A stretch of DNA of 64,000 bases from Norana najaformis (taxonomy: Eukaryota; Annelida; Clitellata; Crassiclitellata; Hormogastridae): positions 9,855,720 through 9,919,719 of the forward strand of contig OZ029927.1 in assembly GCA_964023275.1 (NCBI GenBank), read 5' to 3'. Numbering within the stretch: position 1 is the stretch's first letter; every line of letters begins with the position of its first letter. Below the pieces are notes generated by a model. That model saw only the letters and a list, made by a program, of their open reading frames with translations. It was not told the DNA's origin and did no database searches. Positions 32,159-44,300 of this stretch are shown here, in pieces. Position numbers and translations under genes: made by a program.

Positions 32159-32539
32159 GTGTCGCATGCAGTCCGTGAATCTTGTGCCTGGTCTTCCTTT
32201 GTTCTTGTAACTAAAAATTTTCTTGGCAACAAGAAGGCAGACAATTATGCACAACTAGTAGAGGATATGCTTCTTCATTTCAACAAGCTTGGCTGCAACA
32301 TGAGCATTAAAGTCCATTATCTCCGTAGTCACTTAGATCGCTTTCCAGAGAATCTTGGTGACTTCAGCGAAGAGCAAGGTGAAAGATTTCACCAAGACAT
32401 CAAAACAATGGAAAATCGATATCAAGGAAGATGGGATGCACACATGATGGCAGACTATTGCTGGAATATTATGCGCGATTGTTCCGGCAGATGCCACACT
32501 CGGAAATCGTACAAAAGGAGCTTCTTCGGTGTCGAATGA
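32159..32539 (+). pseudogene. 3' fragment of an uncharacterised multicopy, probably transposon-linked gene family
   Basis: The frame reads KNFLGNKKADNYAQLVE, then MSIKVHYLRSHLDRFPENLG, then the signature FSEEQGERFHQDIKTME and RYQGRWDAHMMADYCW, ending with a basic KSYKRSF tail and a stop. I recognise this as the conserved C-terminal block of an uncharacterised family present in many copies in arthropods and marine invertebrates. The upstream part of the family protein is not found in the preceding kilobase, so this looks like a truncated copy. The block itself has no internal stop, which suggests a fairly recent arrival or a remaining exon. The function of the family is unknown to me. Confidence 0.5.
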
Positions 32540-33249
32540 CTTGAAATTTTTATAACAAACTTGTTCTGTTTGGTATCATATAAGTACAGTTTCAGGTACT
32601 ACCATTTTCTTTTAAGTATTTGTATTATTATGTTTATTTAGTGTATCACATAATAAATTGAGCACTACATAATTATAGCTATAGCCTTATGTTTTATGGG
32701 CGAGCAGAGGCAAGGACTGGTATATGGCATAATGTTCTATATCTCGAAAACTAGACCTGCTGGGAGAAAACTGGTGCCTTTTCTGGAATCAGCAGGTCAA
32801 ATATACCCAGAAACAGTTCTAACATTTGAGGCAACAAATTATGTGTTGGCCAGTGTACTCGACAATGAATAATAATAACAATCATTGTCGACAATCTTTC
32901 GAACTACCAATTGTTCGAGCTTCGCAAAATACTGACTCGCCAGATTTGTAGCGCAGCATTAACTCGAGAAAAGACACACAGTCTTTGATTTTCAAATATG
33001 TAATTAATAAACGAACAGCTCAATCACAACAGTACTTGAATCGTCAATTTATAATCTATTAACGACATTTGTAACTCTAACTTTCAACTTAGCACACGAC
33101 AGACCACTACTAAAAAAATCTTCGCCCTCTCTTTCAATGCCTCTGCGCCAGCGTTTTATCGGCTTTTCCCGCCACGACAGCAGGCCAGTTCAGACTGTTT
33201 TAGACCGGCCTCTAGCTAACGCACAATTGTGGGTTTTCCAAAAACTCGC

Positions 33250-33375
33250 TGACTTATCACACCATAGGCTTGATGTTTCCCCGCGCGAGTAAGCGTCTCG
33301 GATGAGGCTCGAACTCGTACTCTCCGCGTTACAAGCCGAGCGCTTTATCCATTATGCTACCGTGCCCGGGCCGGT
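33250..33375 (-). mobile_element. tRNA(Thr)-like SINE head, family D
   Basis: Minus strand reads CGGTAGCATAATGGATAAAG, CTCGGCTTGTAACGCGGAGA and GTACGAGTTCGAGCCTCATC, with clear A and B boxes. The acceptor arms do not pair, so it is not a working tRNA. Confidence 0.7.
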
Positions 33376-33379
33376 AAGT

Positions 33380-33770
33380 GCACTTCTCCGAAGCTTCACT
33401 CCAACTTGAACAAGTTGCTCATCGCTTTTAACGCACATTTAACCCCAATTCTTGATTGGAATCATGACGCGCTGAGTCTCTCCGATATTATCGCTCGGAC
33501 ACGCACATGACCGCTGCTGTTCCTCAGCGATGGTCAATCTCAGACTGCTAACAAGACCAAGGGCATATGCAGCATATATCCTGCCACCAGATAGCTGCAT
33601 CATTCTGTCCGACTGCATGGGTAACAGACACCGCCCTCGGGAGGACCCCTGCTCCGGTTCGAATAGGCGCCCCTCTGCGTAATTAGAACGCACGCTTGCT
33701 CGAACAGCTTCCGCCCCTAGTTTCATCTCAAACCGCGAAACCCACTGCTCCAAGCTCTGGTTCAATGCAT
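33380..33770 (-). repeat. Open frame of 108 codons, probably repeat-derived
   Basis: The frame contains RSNYAEGRLFEPEQGSSRGR. I suspect a dispersed element mistaken for coding sequence. No domain is recognised. Confidence 0.35.
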
Positions 33771-33775
33771 ACTTC

Positions 33776-33850
33776 TCCTCCTCTTCGTCGTCGTCGTCGT
33801 CCTCCTATTCACTTCTTCTTCTTCCTCCTCCTCCTCCTCCTCCTCCTCCT
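33776..33850. repeat. (CCT)n / (CTT)n microsatellite
   Basis: CTCCTCCTC runs with TCGTCGTCG. Confidence 0.95.
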
Positions 33851-33859
33851 ATTAGCATA

Positions 33860-35000
33860 ACCCATGGCGGCCTAATCAAACATATACTAAGGGGACTTGA
33901 CCAGCAATTACCAATTTATTAATTCCATAAATGATCGGATTTCTCTGGATCCTCGCATTGAGGACAGTTAGTTCGCATTTCTGGTTTTTGGGATCCACGC
34001 CAAGTTCCCACCGAGCAGATGAGGCAAACGACACAACAATATCGAAAATCATAAAGGAAAGACGGGCAGAGATATTTTAGTCTGAAATGGGGCAGGTGTC
34101 CCTTTTTCTAATCAAGTTAATGGGCCAGAGTCCTTAATTAAACGTCATCAAAGTGGTTAGAAACCAGCCGCGTCGCAAGGGCGGTCTCTTCGAAGCTGGA
34201 GGAAGGTAGCAATCGCGCTAGTACGAATTTGCCCACTGGCATGACACGCGAAGAGTAGCCTATGGTTTCATATAATACGTGTGTAATGTAATGCAGTGTA
34301 ATGTAACGTAATGCAATGTAATATTCCATACTTTAATGCGTTGTAATGTGATTTAATGTAGTGATGTTGTGTGATGATGTCACCAATACTGTTATTACAA
34401 TTTCATTAAGTGGGTGCCATCGATGTGTTCATTGTGCTTTATTGAATGTATAGGCATTCAAAGTGACGCGGGAAAGAAAGAATTAAACACAGTTGAATTT
34501 TCATTAAGAACTTATTTCAAATTTGCATTTTCACAGCCATAAGCAAAAGGTCGAATACAAGTCGCAGTAGGCTATAAGTTGTATCTCCCTCTGAGTCATA
34601 ATATCTGTCACAAAAGCGGTGGTATCAATAGACACACGGCATATATCTAGCCGTTCGATTGTTGAATCCGGTGCCGTAACTCCAGATGGGCTTTTCGTTG
34701 GCTTACTTTATCAGGTTCTGAGCGGACTCTCTTTCAGGGATTTTAACTTGGGTCTCGTGCTACTGTGGATTCATAGTTAAACCACTGATTATATCATTTA
34801 GACTAACATCATTATGAAAACTAAAATCTCTGTAGGCTTAGTAATACTCATTTCATTTACATGCTGTGTCCTTTACAATTTATAAACGTGTCCTGTTGCC
34901 GCAGATTGCTGCTGTCATGTTTACTCCACGGTCGAAAGAGCCTTGAAAATCTTCGATAAGTTTTCAAAGAGAGGCATCAACATTTACCATAAGTTTGACC
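33860..35000. other. No gene recognised
   Basis: A mixed AT-rich stretch with a short TGTAATG simple repeat (34279-34370). No supported frame. Confidence 0.4.
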
Positions 35001-35007
35001 TTTGGTA

Positions 35008-35655
35008 GCAAGATCCAAACATACATACACCGACAGCGTATGCATGTATCTTGTGTGCCTTCGGTATGGCACAGATCAGAATTCTAAATAGGATGAGTTA
35101 CATGGAGGTCCCAATTAACAAACCTTACATCTAGAAGGCACATATATAATTAAGCATCATACCTGGATATAGAAGACCCGATTTGCTGTGACGACTTCAA
35201 ACAAGTTCTCCCGGTTTGGGTAGACTCTGTAAACACAAAAAACACTGTGCTTTATGTATGGAAGTATGTATGTACGTATTTATTTTATTTTTTTAAATTT
35301 AAAGCACTGGTAACACATGCAATAAACTCATCAGACTGCGCTAACGATGTTAAATGTCATTAAGAACAGAACATTCAACCATCAGTAAACATTGTTCAGA
35401 TGACTAGAAGGGTTACCAGTGGCAAGTTTGCACGCACACACACAAAGCCCAACCAATAGGTTCCCAACAAGAGTTGAATGATGACAGCATGTTTGGAGTT
35501 TCTGAACCACGTAGCATCGAGGATGAAGAAACGACGATGGTCATTCTTGATATGGTTCCCCAAGATAGTGTTAAAACAAGTTACTTATGTAAATAAATAA
35601 GTTTACCCAATAGATGTCCTTGCTTCCAGAATATCTTGAACTTTGATTATTTTAC
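35008..35655 (-). pseudogene. Inverted partial duplicate of PLEKHA exons 8-9
   Basis: This segment is an inverted, gapped copy of about 47110-48402. It carries a complete copy of exon 9 (35163-35226, with intact CAG acceptor and GT donor) and the 3' three quarters of exon 8 (35607 to about 35652), plus the intron between and 150 bases of the next intron. The copy breaks inside exon 8, so the reading frame cannot be entered normally, and exons 7 and 10 are absent nearby. Its intron is about 380 bases against 1018 in the parent. The difference comes from the GT microsatellite and an insertion in the parent. This is a duplicated fragment, not a second gene. Confidence 0.8.
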
Positions 35656-36267
35656 CAACAACAGAACTGGATTCACTAAAGAAGCTACAGACAGAAGGCT
35701 AACTATATTACACCGAATGTTTTCTTAACGATCAGGTAGTTATAAGAAAACCATTAGGTTTACGGGAAGTGGCTGCGTGAACTGCACAGATATTAAAGAC
35801 ACATCAAAATCTCAGGTTGTGACAAATATATTGAAACTTAAACTAATGACAATTTTTGCAACCGTCTATTTCTGTGTGTATCTTCTTTTGTAGGATAGCA
35901 ACTTGAGCTTTAGACTATTCTTCGGAAAATGATCTTCACGCCGTCTGCTGTGATGTAGGCTAAGCATGTGAACTGTGTGTCATTCAATTGCGGTCTCTAG
36001 TGTCTTTGGAGGGAAATATCTGAAAGAGATGATGAGCATATGCAAAGACATTCTTACTAAGCGGATGGGAACTGGCAGTAAAGTGAGTGTATTTGATCAT
36101 TAGTATATTTCATGGATGATCGTTGAATGATCTTATAAGCCTGGCTATTTGATGTTGATTAGATATTGCTGAACTTCTGGACATCGACCTGAACACGGAT
36201 TAAATTTGATGCGCAATAGGTTGATGCCTTGTGCCTTTAGATACTGAAACTCTATAAGTGTCTAATT

Positions 36268-36350
36268 AACAACAACAACAAAAACAACAACAAAAACAAC
36301 AACAAAAACAACAACAGGAAAAGCAACAACAACAACAATAATAATAATCG
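36268..36350. repeat. (AAC)n microsatellite
   Basis: ACAACAACAAAAACAACAAC runs. On the minus strand these give a poly-leucine artefact frame. Confidence 0.95.
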
Positions 36351-36860
36351 CGGCTTAAGTTCAGATTTCTTTTGCTTGATTGGGTTTGCAAAATGTTTAG
36401 CTAATCGACACAGTTGGTGTGATTTAATATCAGACAAAACATGTCTGCGAGCTTTCCCATGACACCCAACTCAGTCGACTCCAATTCTGGAGTGCAGTTC
36501 AAAAAGCTTTTCACTGTGCGCGCGACATGTCACCAAATCATTCCCGTCCTGAAGTAATTTCAATGGCTGGAAATACGTCTGAATCCGTAGTTCACGAACC
36601 AAAAACCCTCACAAACCACTGTTCGCTGTCACCTCTTCCTGAAATGTGAAAATCGCTAACAACTTCAAAACTCTATAAGGCAGTTGTTGTCCAGCATAGA
36701 TATAACACCATTCTGACCCTTGCTTTCAGCTAAGAAACCGTGCTCCTATTGCAACTTCCCAATCGGCCTGCAACAGTGCGGATTTAAAAACCATAGATAG
36801 AATTTAATAGTCTGAATTTTAAAATGTAACAGCAACCTTCTGGTTTTCTTGTATAAAATA

Positions 36861-38763
36861 GTGCTTGTTCTTCGCATTGGTGGCTGTGAAGATACTGCTA
36901 GTCGGCATAATTTACAACCGACCTAAGCTTTACAACATCTTGAAAGGCAGTCGTGCGAAGGACATCCGCGTAATCTACGGCAATGATGGCACGTGGTTCA
37001 ACTTCACCAGCGACATCTTCAGGCTGTACGCCTACAGCGCCATTTACGATGACCGACCAACTCTATTATCGGATCCAGTCATTAGGATACAGAGGCGTCG
37101 ATCCGTAGTAAACACTGGAGGGGCCCGGGCCTAAAGTGGGGGTCTGGGCGCATAGCCCCTGTCGGGTTCCAGAGGCAAAGCCCTTAGTATGGGGGTCAAG
37201 AATAGGCCTAATACAGGAAGAATGAGAACTTTATCAGTACATAGCTGCCTTTTACTGATTTGACAGGTAAAATATTGCTGGCCAACCAATGGCCGAGCTC
37301 TCATGCTCAAAATATTGCCTGAGCCCGGGTTCCGGGGGCACCCATATGATTGACGCCTCTGGGAACATTGGTGTCAATGTAAATCTGTGAAGTAGCACCG
37401 CAAGAAAAAAATTTGCATCAGAAAGACCAGCGTAACTGCTTCCCAAATAGAGGTGTCGAACTATAGGCCACATTTAGTGAACACATTTTTCCTTTCTACT
37501 TCCTCTAATAAAATTACTTATTTAATTCTAGATCCCAAATTTTTCGTTAATAAAGACTGGATTGGACCCATATAGATTCCTTGGATTGGACCTAAAGACA
37601 ATTCTTTGAGCATAGACAAAAGTAAAACCATAATTCTTTTCAAAAATGTTTTAATTGCATTAGCAAGATGGCAGTACAGGTTCATTAATGCCAGTTATAT
37701 TCGCTAGGTGACAGCACGGTTTTGAAAAAGACCATTAGATCAAATTGCGCGCTGGTTACACGAATCCTATGCACGTGTCTGGATTTGTAATCCCGGAGTG
37801 TATATCACTAGCCGGAGGTCACATGCAGCGATGCATAGCATTTACAAATGGCGGATGTCGATGTGTGTGCATGAAATACATGAAATCGTATACTTTCAAA
37901 AAAATCGTAGAAAATCGCCGGATTGTTTGCGGAAGACGGGAATAGGCGCGTTGGAATATTCATGTCGAGAACTATCATCAGGTATAATATCATACGAATC
38001 GGAGTTGGTAGCAAAATATTCAGTCGTACCAAAACCATATGTACATAAGGTACATGTATATGGTTTTGTAACTGAAAAGACTAATTTAGCGGGTGGGCTT
38101 GCATCTGTACTGCCTGACTAGTCGAAGATGACATCCAGATGGCGATAGCCTTGATGTGAGAGCAAGTTGTATGACCTGCATTCCATTAATTTTTCAGGGT
38201 TGTGTCAAACATTGCTATAGATCTGTGTGGCTCAAAGTCTGTATGTCCAACTGCTTGTGACTCACTTCGCTTGGTCGACCTGCATATAATTATGTACTGT
38301 TGTAGTACATATTCATGTATCTGTCTTTCTGTCTGTCCGCTTGTCTACCTAAGCAAAAGTAGGCATAGACAGCAATACCTAGAGAGGTACGTACAATCGG
38401 AAATTACGGACTGGGATTGTTTACTAAAGTCTTAAAGTGAAGAATGACAACTTTAGTCAGTCCAGAGCTGCCTTGTACCGATTTTACAGCTAAAATGTTG
38501 CCGGGGCCCAAGCAATGGCCGGGCCCCCAGGCTCAAAATATTGTCGGGGCCCGGGCCCCAGGGGCACCCATAGGATCGACGCCACTGTTAGGATAACCGC
38601 AGTTTCGGACCCGATTGAAAACCTGAAAGCACTCAATATTACGCAGCTTTACTGCACATTGCACAATGATAGCACAAATATTACATTGCACATGGTTGAT
38701 GAACCAAAACCCAATTTCTGTCTGGCGTGGTGTGTCTTTTCTCCTCTGACCTTCATGCCATAA
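36861..38763 (+). pseudogene. Glycosyltransferase family 92-like reading frame split by a hAT-type insertion
   Basis: The left part (36861-37089) reads YNRPKLYNILKGSRAKDIRV, then FNFTSDIFRLYAYSAIYDDR and ends PVIRI. The right part (38596-38763) reads TAVSDPIENLKALNITQLYC and continues to a TAA. The pattern Y-SA-x-YDDR followed by VIRI resembles the N-terminal part of GT92 (DUF23) glycosyltransferases. That assignment is by recognition only. Between the halves lies an element (37090-38587) bounded by an 8-bp duplication, and the two halves are in the same frame across it. The left end has an AG at an intron-like boundary and no ATG, so this is probably an internal exon. No downstream catalytic DxD exon was seen nearby. 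It is either a broken gene or, less likely, a gene that splices the element out. Confidence 0.5.
37090..38587. mobile_element. hAT-like non-autonomous element (composite) with 8-bp target-site duplication
   Basis: The ends are imperfect inverted repeats, CAGAGGCGTCGATCC on the left and the complement of CAGTGGCGTCGATCC on the right. They are flanked by a perfect direct repeat TTAGGATA (37082-37089 and 38588-38595). An 8-bp duplication and CAGNGGCG ends are hAT hallmarks. No transposase frame is visible. Inside, a second right-end-like sequence (GATTGACGCCTCTG, about 37360-37373) closes a 284-bp unit with the left end. The terminal 150 bases are a second, diverged copy of that unit's right half. 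About 37420-37750 is an inverted copy of a repeat also found at 27.1, 28.9 and 29.9 kb. Confidence 0.7.
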
Positions 38764-38854
38764 AGCAGATTGGCTTCATTTTTGTTGGCGGGAGTCAGTG
38801 TTTTGATGGAGGCTCTGAATGAAAGCATACTGGTTCAAGGCCGTGCCTGTTTCC

Positions 38855-39070
38855 TTCTCATTCCCTTATCAATCTTGCCGCTCAAATAACAAACACCACC
38901 TACCGTGGCCGCCTACCTGCTTGCCGACCAGTGGATCTTGATCCAAATCGAATCTGACTCTCCATGCCTATGGATTTTGCTTTGACTGAGCACTTGTGAA
39001 TAAGATGGCTCCCGCAACAAAGCTTTCACTGGGCACTGTAGAAATATCGAGTTTACGATTACGATTACTA
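38855..39070 (+). mobile_element. Dispersed repeat family A
   Basis: CCACCTACCGTGGCCGCCTA, GTGAATAAGATGGCTCCCGC and the tail TTTACGATTACGATTACTA. Confidence 0.7.
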
Positions 39071-39074
39071 CCAT

Positions 39075-41350
39075 TATCTGCGATCTACATGCTCAGCGCG
39101 TGAAGTTATTGCGCTAAACAAAGTTTCGAGGTGTCAAAATACCCGGAAGGCGAAAGAAGATCGGGTTAAACGAAGTTAATTTTAATTTTCCAAGTTTTTA
39201 AAGTTAAAATAAAAACGTTTTATGCGAGAAACGAATTAGAAAGTCGATCCTAACAGATACGAAGGGTATTTGATTCGCTGGACTGAGTTATTGTTTGCTG
39301 TTGCTGTTGTGCTGAAAGCTGAAGGCAGCCTCTGAGATTTGTGTGAGATCAATATTGATGAGGTCAGGCTCTTAACCTCTGACCCGGGAAGCAAACCAAG
39401 AGGGACGCGTTACTTAACGTATCCCTTGATGTCATGTGAAATCTGTCGTGGCCACAAGCCGGCTGAGATTTTACTAGACTCGCGCAATTTCAGCTGGTTC
39501 ATTGTCGCAAATTTCAGTTGAAGCACAGCAGGTAAAGAAGAGCGTTGGCCAAATAATGATGGACTGATTACCCAATTTCATAGTTTTTTCAAGGGACAGA
39601 ATATTGTTACCCTGCTATAGTCCACTGTCATTTGCTGCTTTATTAGAAGCCAGTATGATTGTATAACATCAGTATGGGTGCAGCCTTCTCATACAACAGG
39701 CCGCTTTGTCACTGATGGATTAAGCGGGAGGGTCAATCTAGCCTTGGCTTACTTCAGAGGTTTTTGTTGGGTTTGAACTCCTCAAACCTGAACTTCATTG
39801 CAAACTTTGTTTGGTCCTCTGTGTTGACTTATAGAATCTGCCATTGGCTTAGGTTGCACATTTGGTGTAGTATTTGACTCGGTTTGGCTGTGTTGATTTA
39901 ACACTGAAGTCTGCCTGTTACTAAATTTTACCTGAAAACTTGTATCTCTGCAGTAATGCACCAGTCGATGGTAGATTCTGCATGATGAATGTTTGCAGAA
40001 ATTCGGAGTGAGTCCAGTCAAAACCCAGTGGGGCAAGTTTTGCCATGGTCTGTTCGTCATTCAGGAATAGGTTGCCTAGAAACCTGCAACATAAGCTTCC
40101 TGGTCTTTCATTGCCTCTGTTTCATAAGTGGTTCAAAACCATTTGTTAGAGTGTGGGTTTATTTTGTGAGGTTAGGAGCAGACCTAAAGAGTTTCCTTTT
40201 AAAGGGGTGCGATATAAACATTTAATTATGATTACACTATGCACTAAAACACCGAAAACTTCATGGTATAATTACAGTTGAGAAAAGGTAGATCACACAG
40301 CCACAGCTGGTCTTTAAATATGACTGTAATTTTATTTGGCAACTGGCATAATGATGCTGAGAATTGAATTGTGAATAGATGTTGAGTTTCTTTGAATTAT
40401 TCACAATCATTCAGATCATTTTCAGCTGAATGATGGTTATTGCTTCAGCCACTGGTGTTCAAAATCTGGCAAAAGTGACACTTTTCCGAGTCATGAAATT
40501 CTTTTATTTGTTGATCCAATTGTTGGGCTGATGTTCTCTTGTCTGAACTTCTGTTGGATGATTTAACGTTACAGAGACCTTGCGTTTACATCACTGATGG
40601 TGTTCCCCTATTCAGGGTGTAGTAACAAATTTTGACCCCCACAACACCCAACTTTATGTTGATCAAAAGCACAAACAGCATATGATTTTATTAAAGTAAT
40701 TAGCAAATTTTGTTTGCTACACAGATATCTTTAAATTTATGGTGGACTTTCCATGAATATCTTTTAGTTTATGGTTGATTGGCTGAGTATCTTTCAATAT
40801 GTGGTTGACTGTCCCTAAATATCATTCAGTACTGTCCCTGAATATCTTCCAGTATGTGGTTGACTGACCATGAATATCTTTCAGTACTCTCCCTGAATAT
40901 TTTTCAGTATATGATTGATTGTCCTCAAGAATTTAGATGGTACTCACATCTTTGTGGAGAATTTTTGGCATGTGCACGAATGTCCTTTTGCACGATGGAT
41001 GCTTTTTCTTTTTGGACCCATTTGATAAAATCACCTCGGTTTCTTGCATGGGGTCGGAAACTTTAGTTTGCCCCCTGTTAATGAGGTGTTATCATGTTTT
41101 GCTTTGCTTGACTTGATTGCCTTCTTACCTTGCCTCGTCTTTCCTTACCTTGTGAGTGGCATGGTTGTTGATTGCTAGTGTATTTACCTTCGATCTCTGG
41201 GTCTGGTTTTCAAATTATGGTGTGTCGTGTGAGATTGACATTTTGTTGTTAGGCCATGTAACTTGTAAGGAAAGGTTGTCCATGTGTGTTGATTGCTTTT
41301 GTTTGATTGATTACTTTTTCTTATCTGGTGATATATTTTAACTTGACGTA
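39075..41350 (+). other. Upstream region of the PLEKHA gene; no coding sequence recognised
   Basis: A donor-like CAG|GTAAAG at 39529-39531 could end a non-coding first exon. 40730-40920 is a diffuse tandem repeat built on TGAATATCTTTCAGTAT. Nothing else is supported. Confidence 0.3.
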
Positions 41351-41360
41351 GAAACTCGAA

Positions 41361-44300
41361 ATGGAAAATGAAGTCACTGAGAAGCACATCTTCTGTGGTT
41401 TTCTTGAGTATGAGGAGAAGGAAAACAGTGGAGTATTTGTCCGGAAGTTAGTTCGTCTCGACACAGCGTCCTGCAAACTGGACTATTTCCCAGACAAATC
41501 AACTGTTGGAACAGTAAGTAGAAGACCAAAATCAAACTCTTAAGTTTGTTCTTGTTATGATTTTAATTATTCCACATAATTATTACTGTCTTTATTATTT
41601 CACAGTTCATTCATGTACGTTTGCAGATTGAGACCATTATTAAACTTTATTAAGAAAATAGTATTACAGTCTTAGAAAGTGATGTTGAGCTGAACTGGCT
41701 ACATTTTTCATGTTCCCAATTATGTTACTGTATTATGAAGTTTTATCAGAGAGATATTTTATAAAGGGTGTACAGAACCTAATAGTGCATTACTTTACTG
41801 TATTGTATCAAGGTTGCATAATATGGAGGTTTTAAAGGTTGGATATAACACTGATTGGCATCTTTTTCTCCAGTGGTGTTATATCTATATTCATATTCTT
41901 ACTGGTGCACATTAGAACGATGATCTGGCGTTAAGTTTTCATCTTGCTGCACATCAAGGGAGCTCTCTGTAACCCTGAACATGCCAGCAAGCATTCTGAT
42001 ATATGTATGTATCTCGCTATTTTATAGCACATTTTAAGAACATTGCAAAGGCACAGTTAATTTTAAACGAATTGGCTTGCTGTAATGACAAATTGCCCAC
42101 TTCACGACACGGCAGAATGAGACTTACAGACGCAGTTACAAACTAATTCTGCCTCAAACTTGGCTTTGCCTTCTACTGAAAACCACAAATAATTCATTTT
42201 AGAAATGTGTGTTTAATGAAGAGTACTTTTTCGCAGGAGCCTCGGCGAAGCCTTGAACCAGATGGCAGCTTTAATGTGTGTTTCTTATCAATGGTTAGTC
42301 ACTGAAATTACTGATTTAATTAATCTGTAGTATTTGCTTAAATTACATTGTTTGTTGAGCTGTTTTAGGGAATGGGAATAGTATAATTGCAGCAGTGTAA
42401 CTTGTCACTTTAGGTCAGAAAAATTATAGTGGGCTATAATGTTTAAATGTTTGGGTAATTTTAACCATTGACAGTTGGCTTTATGTAATAGTTAATGAAG
42501 TTTTGATGTATAGAATAGTTTATCCATTTGAATTTTTGCATTCTGTAAGGAAGCAGTTAAGGAGTGCAGTTAAGAGTTTACATTTATTTAGATAGTGTGA
42601 GTTTAATGCTATCAGACTTTGTCATAAGAAACTCTTGATGAACAACATTAAAATATGTAAAATTTCATTAAATAAAAATTAGAGTAGTTGGTTAAATGGA
42701 CCATGTGCCTTGGCAGTTCTTTGTTGAATTGAATATTTTTATTGTAAATTTTGCTTTTAATTTTGCATGTTTTATGTGTTTGTTTATTTTATGTAATTTA
42801 ATTTTGTTGCCTTTTGTATTTGTATTTTCATTTTGTTTTACGATCTTTTAAAGATTAAAATGGGGTGTCTGTTTTTTGCTGACAGGCGGCAGATGCAGCT
42901 TCTGCAAGGCCTAAAGTACAAAACTGTTTCTGTGAGTTTTTACGGTTTTACCAAATACCTAGCTATGGATATTTTGTAAAGTTTTTCAGACAGTTTAAGC
43001 TTAAAGAACCTTATAAAAAATTTTCACTTTCTTAGCACATTGGTTCTTATATTATTTCTGGGCTATGGACTATTAGGTTGCATGCATTTGCCATCACAGT
43101 CATAACACCAAGTATAGATGGCTAATAGCGAAGTTGTGTGGAGGCAATTTTGAGCTGCTTTTTGCGTTTCGCGTCGCTGTCTTGGGTTCAGGTGACAACT
43201 TGTCTAGCTGTGTAACTGATAAGCATAGGTTGACTGGTTGTTGGATTTCTTTTGTCGTGTTTCTTCTGGTGAGCCAAAAAACCTGTCAACCCCATGACTT
43301 CTTTGGACTAATGTTGATAGAGGAACATAATAAAGAAACAGTTACCTTACATTTATTTTTATTGTTGATTTTGCACCTCTAAGGAGTTTTTCTTAAAGAG
43401 GTGCTCTACAATTTTGTGATTATTATTGCAGTTATGTTAAATTGATTATTAAAATGGGACTGTTGCACAAAGTCTTACCTGCAGCTCTTAGTGGTGGAAG
43501 GGTGAACTGCCAAGTAGGAGATATGCCATCAGTGGCGAAGGATTCGGCCAAAGAACCACCTAGGGCAACACAGGACATAGACAGGCTTACCAGGAGCTCT
43601 GAAAACAGCTGACTAATGCAGGAAGGACACCATAGGGCGAATGAGGTTTATTACTTGGCTCCACCGGCTTTTTTACCCTGCCAGGAGAGGATTGGTCACC
43701 ACCTGGTATAGGACCGAGAAATTTACCAAGACAGGGAACATCTTTTTCAAACCTCGTCGTCGGCACAGCACCTGACGGAAGAGAGAAGAAAGAGAGAAGA
43801 GATTGCACAAAATCAGTGATTTACAAGTAGCCTGGTAGTTGAACTGTGGCAGTCACTGGTTTAAGTATCAGATGCATTTATTTAATTTTTTAAATTGCAA
43901 ATAAGTTGTTAGAAAAATTGGGCAGTAGGCCAGAGATTATTTTCATGGAGTGGTGACTGGAGGTTTATGGATGGTCACGGGTTCTGTAATCTGTGATCTT
44001 ATCTAATCTGAAGACTTACTGTAATGCTGTTATCATTATACCCAAAGCATCGGTCAGTCTTATCAGTAGTCCACTGTAAGAAGATCGTATATGAATCTTG
44101 TCACTCTGCCATTTTGTCGTGTCTGTATACCATTGAAATGTTTAAATAAAGTGACATTATATAAACGTGCATTTATGTTCCATATTGAATTACATTATGT
44201 CAGTCCCTTATCTTTAGCAATTTGCTGCCATGTTATCTTATAACTGTTGTTTTGAATTACCACATTAAAGACAATTTTGAACAGAAGTTGGCAGAATGTT

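Noticed and set aside
33290..33365. Possible tRNA-Thr(TGT) gene on the minus strand
   Set aside because: A and B boxes and the anticodon-like arm are present, but the acceptor stem does not pair, and close relatives at 16.6 and 20.6 kb show it is a SINE head.
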